Below are positions 1-5,650 of a DNA stretch of 7,268 bases, one piece after another. A program made the position numbers and the translations under genes. Within the stretch, counting starts at the first letter, position 1. Every line of letters starts with the position of its first letter. The DNA is from Actinomycetes bacterium (GTDB taxonomy: Bacteria; Actinomycetota; Actinomycetes; Propionibacteriales; Propionibacteriaceae), in contig JAEYNS010000322.1 of assembly GCA_023412435.1 (NCBI GenBank), forward strand, positions 1 through 7,268, given 5' to 3'. The notes beneath the pieces are model-generated. The model was not told the origin of the DNA, made no database searches, and saw nothing but the letters and a program-made list of their open reading frames with translations.

Positions 1-1009
1 GTTCCCGGTCGTGGCGGGCCCCGGGGGAGACCTCGCCGAGCTGCTCCTGCCAGTCGGTGTCGTCGGCGTGCGCGGGCGCGTGGGCGAGTTCGCCCCAGGC
101 GACGGCGGGCAGGCAGGCGAGCGGCAGCTCGCGGGGGCTCGACACCACCCAGCCCAGCTCCGGCGTTCGTTCGATGGCGCGACCCAGCAGGGGCGTCAGC
201 GGTTCGTCGGTCTCGACGACCAGGGTGCGGCCCGCCACCACCGCCTCCCGCACCAGCGCAGCCAACGCTGCGGGCTCAGCCGGGGGCGGTGCCACCAGCA
301 AGCCGCCTCCGGAGGAGAGGCGCAGCGCCGCCGAGCGCCGCGACTCCGCGTCCGCACCGAACACCAGGGTCAGGGGCGAGCCGACGCGGCCCCCCGTCCG
401 GCTCGGCCCGATGAGCCTTGCCTCGGCCGGCAGGTGCTGATCGGGGGCGTCGTTGCCGCGCAGGTACCAGTTCACCCGTCCGGCCAGGGCTGCCACCCGG
501 TTCGACCACGGTCCCTCGGCGTCGAGTTCCACCAGGCAGAGCCGGACGAGGGAGCTGTCCGGCGCGACGGCGGCGCTCTCGCAGAGCCGGTCCAGCAGCC
601 CCAGGCTGAGCCGCGGCAGCCGCATATCGTCGGGCAGGTACGCGACCAGGCGTTGGCGCTGCGGTGACGCCTCGACCGCCGCGAGCAGCGCCAACACGGT
701 GGCAGCCGCCTCGTCCAGCCCAGCGCGCACCGCCAGCCCGGCGAACCGGTCCTGGTCGCGCTCGGCCAGGCTCGCGAGGAAGTCGTCCCGCCGCGCGGAC
801 ACCAACGGAGCGACCTGCTCGCGGACCTCGGCGGCCTTGGCCGGGTCGGCGCCGTCCAGCCCCGGCAAGCCGGCGAGGATCGCATCGATTTCGGTGTCGG
901 TGACGAACCATCCGGCCGCCTCCCGCGGCGGCACTCCGCCGCCGATCCGCCACTGGAGCGCCTCGCGCAGGAGCAACGAGTCGGCGTACGCCTCCCAGGC
1001 GTCGGGCAC
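1..1009 (-). CDS. AAA+ ATPase, N-terminal half (partial, runs off left edge)
   Basis: The frame is open for 336 codons from a GTG at 1009 to the window edge, so the C-terminus, including the second ATPase module, is missing. Residues 33-160 resemble the N-terminal region of large actinobacterial AAA ATPases: a 'GWFVTDTEIDAIL' segment near 33, then 'LVAYLPDDM' near 121-129, where relatives carry AYLQDD, followed by helices ending in LVRLCLVEL. Residues 213-325 match the first ATPase module of these two-module proteins. However, the P-loop position reads FGADAESRR (217-225), lacking the glycines and lysine of Walker A, so this module is probably non-catalytic; the active module would lie beyond position 1. 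The GTG overlaps the stop of the upstream regulator (TAGTG), indicating translational coupling. Relatives occur beside extracellular contractile injection systems and in other actinobacterial clusters. The family call is from recognised pattern and the injection-system role is inference. Confidence 0.72.
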   Translation of the reverse strand, partial: MPDAWEAYADSLLLREALQWRIGGGVPPREAAGWFVTDTEIDAILAGLPGLDGADPAKAAEVREQVAPLVSARRDDFLASLAERDQDRFAGLAVRAGLDEAAATVLALLAAVEASPQRQRLVAYLPDDMRLPRLSLGLLDRLCESAAVAPDSSLVRLCLVELDAEGPWSNRVAALAGRVNWYLRGNDAPDQHLPAEARLIGPSRTGGRVGSPLTLVFGADAESRRSAALRLSSGGGLLVAPPPAEPAALAALVREAVVAGRTLVVETDEPLTPLLGRAIERTPELGWVVSSPRELPLACLPAVAWGELAHAPAHADDTDWQEQLGEVSPGARHDRE

Positions 1010-1632
1010 TAGATGACCCCGGAACGGGTCGCGAGGGCGACGGCGTGGGCCCGGGTGCGGCAGTTCAGCTTGACCAGGATGTCGTGGACCACGTTCTTCA
1101 CGGTGCGTTCGGAGAACGACAGGTCACGCGCCATCTCGAGGGTGTCGGAACCGTCGGCCAGCAGCCGGAGCACGGCCCGTTCCCTGTCGTTGAGGATCCC
1201 TGCCGGGCCGGTGCCGGCCTGGCGGGCGTGGGACAGCGTCTTCGCCATCAGGTGCGCGGGCGCGGTCGCCGCGCCGCTCACCACGGCCCGAATCGCCGCT
1301 GCGAGCGCCTCGACGGTGAGGTCGGAGCGCGGCAGGACGGCCCTGACGCCTGCCTCGAGCAGGCGGCAGACGTCTTCGGGGGCGGCGTTCTGCAGGGTGG
1401 CGACGAGGATCAGGCCGCGGGTCTCCGCCAGCCGGAGCACAGGGCGCAGGGTGGATGGGGTGTGCTCGAAGATCAGCACCGTCGCGGCGGGGGAGGGGGT
1501 TGGGCGCAGCAGAGCACTCTCGCCAGCGATCGCGAATCCCTCGCTCGCGAGTGACGCCGCCATGCCGCGTCGCAGGATCGCATGTGCTTCATCGATCCAG
1601 ATGCGGGTGGACGGAGGGGTGGGGCCCGTCAC
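1009..1632 (-). CDS. LuxR/NarL-type transcriptional regulator with atypical receiver domain
   Basis: A 207-residue protein if read from the GTG at 1632. The frame stays open to 1860, but the extra N-terminus is proline-rich and lies in the divergent promoter region, so I place the start just before the receiver-like strand. Residues 9-125 have receiver layout: IWIDEAHAILRRGM keeps an acidic pair (D14, E15), but the phospho-acceptor position after strand 3 reads VLIFEHTP with no aspartate, and the usual strand-5 lysine is replaced in AVLPRSD. Phosphorelay control is therefore doubtful. Residues 146-205 form a clear LuxR helix-turn-helix: LNDRERAVLRLLADG, then SERTVKNVVHDILVKL, then RTRAHAVALA. 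The stop overlaps the GTG of the AAA+ ATPase, so the pair is probably one operon. No strong ribosome site is visible before 1632, so the exact start is uncertain. Confidence 0.88.
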   Translation of the reverse strand: MTGPTPPSTRIWIDEAHAILRRGMAASLASEGFAIAGESALLRPTPSPAATVLIFEHTPSTLRPVLRLAETRGLILVATLQNAAPEDVCRLLEAGVRAVLPRSDLTVEALAAAIRAVVSGAATAPAHLMAKTLSHARQAGTGPAGILNDRERAVLRLLADGSDTLEMARDLSFSERTVKNVVHDILVKLNCRTRAHAVALATRSGVI

Positions 1633-1807
1633 GCCAGCAGGATGCCGCGGTCGCGACGAATCAGCAATGGCCGCTATTACCCACACTCGGGGCAGGGGAG
1701 GGGTGCGACACAGCCCGCTGCGACAAGGGGTCTCGGGCGATCTGGCGAGAGCACGCCGGTGATCCGGCCCCGGAGCCGGCGCGGGTGGAGGCGTGCAACC
1801 ATGAGTC
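1633..1807. promoter_or_regulatory. Divergent promoter region between regulator and serine hydrolase
   Basis: This 175-bp gap separates two divergent genes and must hold both promoters. It contains a perfect inverted repeat, GCCGG-TGAT-CCGGC (1755-1768), close to the hydrolase start, which could be an operator or a 5'-UTR hairpin. A GGAGG at 1787-1791 is the only ribosome-site-like sequence. I could not identify convincing -35/-10 pairs on either strand. Confidence 0.35.
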
Positions 1808-2809
1808 ATGCGCATCGACGAACAGGCGGTCGAGGCCGCGGCGGGCGGCGCCGGGTTCACCGGCGTGGTGGCGGTCGACGTGGGGGAGGAGCGCGTGTTC
1901 GAGCGCTGCTACGGCTTCGCCCATCGGGGGCTCGCAGTGCCGAACACGGCGGGCACCAGGTTCGCTCTCGCCAGCGGGAGCAAGACCTACACCGCCGTGG
2001 CGGTCCTGCGACTCGTCGAGCAGCGGCGGTTGCGCCTGACCGACCCGGTGCGTCCGATCCTCGGTTCCGACCTGCCGCTGATCGACGACGCGGTGACGAT
2101 CGAACACCTGCTCACCCACACCTCCGGCATCGGCGACTACCTCGACGAGGAGGCCGACTGGCAACCCACTGATTATGTCATGACCCTGCCGGTGCACCTG
2201 CTCGCGGAGACGTCCGGGTTCCTGCCGATGCTGGAGGGGCACCCGCAGAAGTTCCCGCCGGGGGAGCGGTTCGGCTACTGCAACCAGGGGTTCATGGTTC
2301 TCGCGCTCGTGATCGAACGGGTCGCGGGGGTCGGGTTCCACGAGTTCGTGGAGCGAGAGGTGTTCGCGCCCGCTGGGCTGCACCACACCGGCTTCCTGCG
2401 CTCCGACGACCTGCCGGGCGACGCTGCGCTGGGCTACCTGGAGAAGTCGGGCAACCAGACCAACGTGCTCCACCTGCCGGTGCGCGGCAACGGTGACGGC
2501 GGCGCGTACACGACCGTCGGCGACCTCCACCGGTTCTGGCGGGCGCTGCTGGACGGCCGAATCCTCGGGCCCGGACTCGTCGGCGAACTCACCCGTCCGC
2601 GCAGCGACGTGCCGGAGGAGGGCATGCGCTACGCCGCCGGCCTGTGGCTGCACGCCACCGGGCCACAGCTGATCATGGCCGGCTATGACGCGGGAGTCGC
2701 GGCGCGCTCCGTCCACGACCCGGGGCCTGGCATCACCGCCACGGTGCTGAGCAACAGCTCACGGGGCGCCGGAGCGGTGATCGACGTCGTTCAGGGATTC
2801 TTCGACTGA
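1808..2809 (+). CDS. Beta-lactamase-fold serine hydrolase (class C / penicillin-binding-protein-like)
   Basis: A 333-residue protein of the AmpC/DD-peptidase/esterase superfamily. The nucleophile motif SxxK is SGSK (S56-K59) in RFALASGSKTYTA. The second motif YxN is Y157-C-N159 in GYCNQGF. The family's structural LLTHTSGI is at 101-108, followed by PPGERFGY at 150-157. The third catalytic box, usually HxG or KTG near the C-terminus, is not evident; the equivalent segment reads AGYDAGVAARS. No signal peptide or membrane segment is seen, so it is probably cytoplasmic, and its substrate cannot be deduced. An in-frame TGA at 1802-1804 forces the start to 1808 or later. The GGAGG upstream is 16 nt away, longer than ideal, so initiation may be weak. 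The reductase-like gene follows after 54 nt in the same direction, and the two are probably co-transcribed. Confidence 0.92.
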   Translation: MRIDEQAVEAAAGGAGFTGVVAVDVGEERVFERCYGFAHRGLAVPNTAGTRFALASGSKTYTAVAVLRLVEQRRLRLTDPVRPILGSDLPLIDDAVTIEHLLTHTSGIGDYLDEEADWQPTDYVMTLPVHLLAETSGFLPMLEGHPQKFPPGERFGYCNQGFMVLALVIERVAGVGFHEFVEREVFAPAGLHHTGFLRSDDLPGDAALGYLEKSGNQTNVLHLPVRGNGDGGAYTTVGDLHRFWRALLDGRILGPGLVGELTRPRSDVPEEGMRYAAGLWLHATGPQLIMAGYDAGVAARSVHDPGPGITATVLSNSSRGAGAVIDVVQGFFD

Positions 2810-2863
2810 CACCATCGGTGGCGAGCGAAGGTGAACGTGACGGCACGAGGGGAAGGAGGCGCG

Positions 2864-3466
2864 ATGGCGAAGGTGGTGGCGATCATGTCGATGTCGCTGG
2901 ATGGTTTCATCGCCGACTCGAGCGACGGCGTCAGCGAGGTGTTCAGTTGGTACTTCAACTCCGGCGACGTCGAGGTACGTGCCGGCGGGTCGGAGCCGAT
3001 GACGTTCAAGGTCTCCGCTGCGAGCGCTGAGCACGTCCGGGAGGTGACATCGCAGTTCGGCGCTGTGCTCACCGGCCGGCGCACCTTCGACAAGGCCGAG
3101 GGCTGGGGCGGCACCCACGCGTGGGGCCCGGCGTTCGTGCTGACCCATCACGTTCCCGACGGCTGGCCGCGGCCCGACTCGACGGTCCACTTCGTCACCG
3201 ACGGGCTGGAGAGCGCCGTCGAGCAGGCCAGGGCCGCGGCGGGCGGCAAGTCCGTCGGGGTCCACGGCGCCGACACGATCCAGCAACTCCTGAACGCCGA
3301 CCTGCTCGACGAGATCGACGTCGACCTCGCAGCGGTGCTCCTCGGGTCGGGCATTCGCCTGTTCGACCGCCTCTCCCGGACGCCGAGGCTGTTGGCCAAT
3401 CCAACGGTGGTGGCGGGTGTCGGCGTCACGCACCTTCGCTACGCCGTGCGCGGTCACGAGGGTTGA
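2864..3466 (+). CDS. Dihydrofolate reductase / RibD C-terminal family protein
   Basis: A 200-residue NAD(P)H-dependent reductase-fold protein of the widespread 'dihydrofolate reductase family' (RibD C-terminal domain). Most members have no known substrate and few are true folate enzymes. Family hallmarks are the N-terminal strand plus SLDGFIA (residues 11-17), GRRTFD (71-76), and the late VGVHGADTIQQLL segment (131-143) followed by DLLDEIDVDLAAVLLGSGIRLFD. I chose the ATG at 2864 because AAGGAGG (2853-2859) precedes it by 4 nt and the protein then begins directly with the first strand, KVVAIMSMSLDG. A GTG at 2831 would add 11 residues without family match. The stop overlaps the 3' end of the convergent acetyltransferase reading frame by 13 bp. 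It is likely co-transcribed with the serine hydrolase. Confidence 0.93.
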   Translation: MAKVVAIMSMSLDGFIADSSDGVSEVFSWYFNSGDVEVRAGGSEPMTFKVSAASAEHVREVTSQFGAVLTGRRTFDKAEGWGGTHAWGPAFVLTHHVPDGWPRPDSTVHFVTDGLESAVEQARAAAGGKSVGVHGADTIQQLLNADLLDEIDVDLAAVLLGSGIRLFDRLSRTPRLLANPTVVAGVGVTHLRYAVRGHEG

Positions 3467-3962
3467 GTCGCCCGCCGAGCCTCCGGGTTGCCGCCAGCGA
3501 GGTCCAGGGTGAGGAACACGCTGTTCGGGTCCGGCCGGTAGTCGGCGAACGGTGGGCATGGCACGAACCCGCTGCGCGCGTACAGCCGGCGCGCGGGCTC
3601 GAAGAACGACATCGCCCCGGTCTCGAGACTGACACGCCGGTAGCCGCGTCGCCGGGTCTCGGCCAGCACGTGATTGTGCAGGAGGGCACCCAGCCCACGG
3701 CCGCGGGAGGCGGCGTCAACCCGCATCGACTTCAGCTCGCCGTGGCACGGATCGAGCTCCTTCAGCGCCACACAGCCACATACCGAGCCGTCGACCGACG
3801 CCGTCCAGAAGCTGACCTGGGCGGCCCGGAGGCCGGACAGATCAAGGGCGTGCACGCTCTCCGGTGGGAGGTGGCGTTCATGTCGCTCAGGTGATCGGCG
3901 AGCAGGCGGACCACACTCGGGTCATCCAGATCGCCTGCGGCGACCACGACTGGGCCGGTCAT
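3454..3962 (-). pseudogene. GNAT-family N-acetyltransferase, split by a one-base frameshift
   Basis: GNAT enzymes transfer acetyl from acetyl-CoA to an amine. From the ATG at 3962 the first frame gives a normal N-terminus, with AAGDLDDPSVVRLLADHL and DMNATS. It then leaves homology, and that frame ends near 3762. The second frame resumes exactly where the family would continue, PPESVHALDLSGL, and runs to the stop at 3454. It carries GELKSMRV, the acetyl-CoA loop SRGRGLGALL, YRRVSLETGAMSFFEPARRLYARSGF and FADYRPDPNSVFLTLDL. Adding one G to the GGG run at 3866-3868 on the plus strand joins the two into a 169-residue protein of usual family length. A GTG at 3855 opens the second frame but would lack the N-terminal strand and helix. 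Either this is a genuine recent pseudogene or a sequencing error in a homopolymer. No clear ribosome site precedes 3962, and an in-frame GTG at 4022 is an alternative start. Confidence 0.85.
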
Positions 3963-4062
3963 ATGGGAACCAAGCTGAACGACCACCCCCGCCAAGTCCA
4001 CGCCGGAGGCGCTCGGCGCCACCAGACCAGAGTCGGCCGGCAGCGCCGCACCCGGTTGGGAC

Positions 4063-4356
4063 TCAGACAGCTTGTAGTGGTTCGATTCGGTCCAGGGTGT
4101 CGCCGAGGTGGTCCTTCTCGATTTCGAGGTCGTAACGGGTCTGGAGATTGAGCCAGAACCTGTCTGTGGTGCCGAAGTAGCGGGCCAGCCGCAACGCGGT
4201 GTCGGCGGTGACGCGGCGCTTGCCGTGGACGATCTCGTTGATCCGTCGCGGCGGCACGCCGATCGCGACCGCGAGCCGGTTCTGACTGATCTGCAGCGGC
4301 TCGAGGAACTCCTCCATTAGGATCTCGCCGGGATGGATCGGGGCGATCGTGGTCAT
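4063..4356 (-). CDS. higA: HigA-family antitoxin (XRE helix-turn-helix)
   Basis: A 97-residue antitoxin of the HigA family, of usual length. It opens with APIHPGEILMEEFLEPLQIS (residues 5-24), the family signature. This leads into a helix-turn-helix at about 23-47 (SQNRLAVAIGVPPRRINEIV, then HGKRRVT), and then DTALRLARYFGTTDRFWLNLQ (52-72), also typical. It should bind and neutralise the HigB toxin encoded immediately upstream and repress their shared promoter. The frame is open much further upstream, but the ATG at 4356 is preceded by AAGGAGGT (4364-4371) at a 7-nt spacing, and the conserved domain starts right there. That ribosome site overlaps the stop codon of higB, so the antitoxin has its own strong ribosome binding within the operon, consistent with antitoxin made in excess. 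Confidence 0.95.
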   Translation of the reverse strand: MTTIAPIHPGEILMEEFLEPLQISQNRLAVAIGVPPRRINEIVHGKRRVTADTALRLARYFGTTDRFWLNLQTRYDLEIEKDHLGDTLDRIEPLQAV

Positions 4357-4369
4357 CGCTGGCACCTCC

Positions 4370-4651
4370 TTAGTGGTAGTCGACGATCTCGACATCGGTG
4401 GGTCCGGCATCGGTCCAGCGGAAGCAGATCCGCCACTGCTGGTTGATCCGGATGCTGTGCTGTCCGGCCCGGTCGCCCCGCAGGGCTTCAAGCCGGTTGC
4501 CCGGTGGCACCCGGAGATCGTCCAGAGACTCTGCGGCGTCCAGCATCACGAGTTTGCGCAGGGCGGCTCGTTCGATCCGCGGGTCGATGGCTTTAGCTCG
4601 TTGTCGTGACCAGAGTCGCTCGGTTGCCGGGTCCCGGAACGATCTGATCAC
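4370..4651 (-). CDS. higB: HigB toxin (RelE/ParE-superfamily mRNA interferase)
   Basis: A 93-residue HigB toxin of normal length. Family members cleave mRNA in the ribosome. Diagnostic stretches are LRKLVMLDAAESLDDLRVPP (31-50), GNRLEALRGDRAGQHSIRIN (51-70), QWRICFRW (72-79) and the C-terminal DVEIVDYH (86-93), which carries the D-Y-H residues associated with catalysis. All look intact, so the toxin is probably functional. The toxin gene precedes its antitoxin, as is usual in hig loci. Its TAA stop lies inside the ribosome-binding site of higA, so the two genes are tightly coupled. The start is a GTG at 4651; no ribosome site precedes it, but a -10 hexamer ends 6 nt upstream, pointing to a leaderless transcript. 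Confidence 0.95.
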   Translation of the reverse strand: MIRSFRDPATERLWSRQRAKAIDPRIERAALRKLVMLDAAESLDDLRVPPGNRLEALRGDRAGQHSIRINQQWRICFRWTDAGPTDVEIVDYH

Positions 4652-4663
4652 TCACCCACTATA
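4652..4663 (-). promoter_or_regulatory. Putative leaderless promoter of higBA
   Basis: On the minus strand TATAGT (4663-4658) matches the actinobacterial TANNNT -10 hexamer and is followed by six bases and then the GTG start of higB. Transcription would therefore begin at or next to the start codon, giving leaderless mRNA. The -35 region about 17 bp upstream is a poor match to TTGACA. Confidence 0.55.
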
Positions 4664-4737
4664 ACGCATCACGTCATACTCGCTCATGCCGCGTGCCGCG
4701 CGGTCGAGGTGTGCTGTCGACACCGGGTACTCGGACC

Positions 4738-4755
4738 GGCGACCAAAGTGTTGAT
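4738..4755 (+). repeat. 18-bp repeat copy 1 (direct)
   Basis: Reads GGCGACCAAAGTGTTGAT and is the outermost left copy of the symmetric array. It differs from the consensus at two positions near its inner end. Confidence 0.8.
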
Positions 4756-4789
4756 ATGGAGGCCGATCAACCCCGCAGGCTCGCGCGTG

Positions 4790-4807
4790 GGCGACCAAAA
4801 TGTGGTT
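4790..4807 (+). repeat. 18-bp repeat copy 2 (direct)
   Basis: Reads GGCGACCAAAATGTGGTT, exactly 52 bp from copy 1, with one mismatch to the consensus. Confidence 0.8.
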
Positions 4808-4830
4808 CTGGCCCCCTGTAGAGCGCTGCA

Positions 4831-4848
4831 AACCGCACCTTGGTCGCC
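4831..4848 (-). repeat. 18-bp repeat copy 3 (inverted)
   Basis: On the minus strand it reads GGCGACCAAGGTGCGGTT. It mirrors copy 2 about position 4819 and has two mismatches to the consensus. Confidence 0.8.
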
Positions 4849-4882
4849 GATCCCGACGAACGAGACGACGCCTCGCCTTGTG

Positions 4883-4900
4883 AACCACACTCTCGTCGCC
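4883..4900 (-). repeat. 18-bp repeat copy 4 (inverted)
   Basis: On the minus strand it reads GGCGACGAGAGTGTGGTT. It mirrors copy 1 and lies exactly 52 bp from copy 3. It is followed outward by GCCGACA, which would read TGTCGGC at the element end. Confidence 0.8.
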
Positions 4901-5059
4901 GCCGACATCCGCTCGTGCCGCGTGGGGCTCGTTCAGAATCCGGTGCTGGCGGGAGGGATGCTGGTCTCGGCGGCGAGGGCTGCTTCGGCTTGGGTGAAGC
5001 TGACGGCGAGTCTGGCAGCATCGCGGTGCACTGGCGGCCTCCGCTCGTACCGCGATCGG
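4901..5059. other. Non-coding gap between IS remnant and doc
   Basis: Frames that cross this stretch have low-complexity, shadow-like translations, and I see no domain, RNA or clear terminator. It probably holds decayed flank of the mobile element and the 3' untranslated region of the Doc operon. Confidence 0.4.
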
Positions 5060-5422
5060 CTAGTGCCATGTCGCGAGGAGCTCGGCCGCTCGCTGGTAGG
5101 TGGTGGTGCCGCTCGCGAGTGCGATGACGAGGTTGTAGGCGTCGTCGTCGGGGGCTTCGAGGCCGATGCCGTTGAGACCGCAGAAGACGACGGTCGCAAG
5201 CCAGCCGAGCCGTTTGTTGCCGTCGACGAGGGCATGGTTGCGGACGAGCGACTCCAGCAGGACGGCAGCCTTCGCGTCGATGCTGGGGTATGCGTCTTCA
5301 TTGAAGACGGTGACCTGGGGTCGGTGGACGGCCGAGTCCAGCAGTCCGATGTCGCGGATCGGGCCGACCTTGAGGTCTGCGATCAGGCTGAGGATGTCCT
5401 CAAGGGTGAGGTACTCGATCAC
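5060..5422 (-). CDS. doc: Doc (death-on-curing) toxin, Fic/Doc family
   Basis: A 120-residue Fic-fold toxin of typical Doc length. It carries the active-site motif H63-ALVD-G68-N69-K70-R71, with LESLVRNHALVDGNKRLGW across 56-74, preceded by a family-typical N-terminus (MIEYLTLEDIL, then GLLDSAVHRPQ, then YPSIDAKAAVLLESL). In phage P1 the homologous Doc phosphorylates EF-Tu and halts translation. The motif here has glycine at position 68, as in many chromosomal Doc proteins, so phosphorylation versus AMP transfer cannot be decided from sequence. The GTG start at 5422 overlaps the antitoxin stop by four bases (GTGA), so translation is coupled and the toxin depends on antitoxin translation. No missing key residue is seen. 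Confidence 0.94.
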   Translation of the reverse strand: MIEYLTLEDILSLIADLKVGPIRDIGLLDSAVHRPQVTVFNEDAYPSIDAKAAVLLESLVRNHALVDGNKRLGWLATVVFCGLNGIGLEAPDDDAYNLVIALASGTTTYQRAAELLATWH

Positions 5423-5622
5423 TGCCCGAGGCGATCAAGCAGGTCGGCGTAGCGTTCGCGGGCCGCCGCAGACAGTGCGGTGACCTTGTCACGGCGCAGC
5501 CGACGGGATGCGGCCTCGTGGATCGCCCGCACGGTCGCTTCCTGCTTGCTGACGCCCTCGGCTTCGGCCAGGAGGGTGAGGGCCCGCTCGTCCTCGGGGC
5601 TGAGCCGTAGAGTCATCGCCAT
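5419..5622 (-). CDS. Ribbon-helix-helix antitoxin partner of Doc
   Basis: A 67-residue protein whose N-terminus, MTLRLSPEDERALTLLAEAEG then SKQEATVRAIHEAASRR, is a classic ribbon-helix-helix DNA-binding dimer domain (strand at about 3-8, helices at about 9-22 and 26-40). The C-terminal 25 residues are the likely toxin-binding tail. Doc is usually paired with Phd, but ribbon-helix-helix partners are common in actinobacteria. I start it at the ATG at 5622 rather than further upstream: the upstream extension would contain the -10 box and a perfect operator palindrome, and the conserved strand begins right after 5622. A second ATG at 5616 is also possible. It should repress its own promoter and neutralise Doc. 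Confidence 0.88.
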   Translation of the reverse strand: MAMTLRLSPEDERALTLLAEAEGVSKQEATVRAIHEAASRRLRRDKVTALSAAARERYADLLDRLGQ

Positions 5623-5628
5623 GCCATC

Positions 5629-5634
5629 ATGATA
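5629..5634 (-). promoter_or_regulatory. Putative leaderless promoter -10 of the antitoxin-doc operon
   Basis: TATCAT on the minus strand fits TANNNT and lies exactly 6 nt before the ATG at 5622, the same geometry as at higBA. It overlaps the operator palindrome. The -35 position has no good match. Confidence 0.5.
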
Positions 5635-5648
5635 CCAGTGTGGTATCA
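5630..5648. promoter_or_regulatory. Perfect palindromic operator for the ribbon-helix-helix antitoxin
   Basis: TGATACCA-GTG-TGGTATCA has two perfect 8-bp arms around a 3-bp centre and overlaps the predicted -10 of the operon. This position and form fit autoregulation, with antitoxin dimers binding and blocking RNA polymerase. Confidence 0.65.
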
Positions 5649-5650
5649 CA

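Larger units (their letters stand above)
4738..4900. mobile_element. Symmetric four-repeat array, probable remnant of a multi-repeat IS (IS21-like)
   Basis: Four copies of an 18-bp unit with consensus GGCGACCAAAGTGTGGTT lie here: direct at 4738-4755 and 4790-4807, inverted at 4831-4848 and 4883-4900. Each matches the consensus at 16-17 of 18 positions. Both pairs have a 52-bp period, and all four are symmetric about position 4819. Two or more tandem transposase-binding repeats at each end is the arrangement known for IS21-family elements. Here only 23 bp lie between the innermost repeats, so no transposase is present. I read this as both ends of an element brought together by loss of the interior, or a small non-autonomous derivative. 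The exact outer ends and any target duplication could not be fixed. The repeat geometry is directly visible; the IS21 link is inference. Confidence 0.6.

Noticed and set aside
276..953. Minus-strand open frame of 225 codons with arginine/glycine/alanine-rich product
   Set aside because: It is a shadow of the AAA+ ATPase, whose frame is continuous across the region with recognisable family segments.
1661..2716. Minus-strand 351-codon open frame opposite the serine hydrolase
   Set aside because: It lacks any domain, while the plus strand has intact beta-lactamase-fold motifs.
2759..3559. Minus-strand 266-codon open frame opposite the reductase-like gene
   Set aside because: Its translation is typical antisense shadow, and the plus-strand gene has family motifs and a good ribosome site.
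4008..4020. GGCGC-TCG-GCGCC hairpin considered as a higBA terminator
   Set aside because: The stem is only 5 bp, there is no U-tract, and it lies over 40 nt from the higA stop in a very GC-rich region.
4652..4687. An 11-codon minus-strand mini-ORF ending directly before higB, considered as a leader peptide
   Set aside because: It contains the predicted -10 box and has no ribosome site, so it is probably not transcribed with higB.
4709..5452. Plus-strand 247-codon open frame across the repeat array and doc
   Set aside because: It runs through the symmetric repeats and antisense to doc, with no coherent domain.
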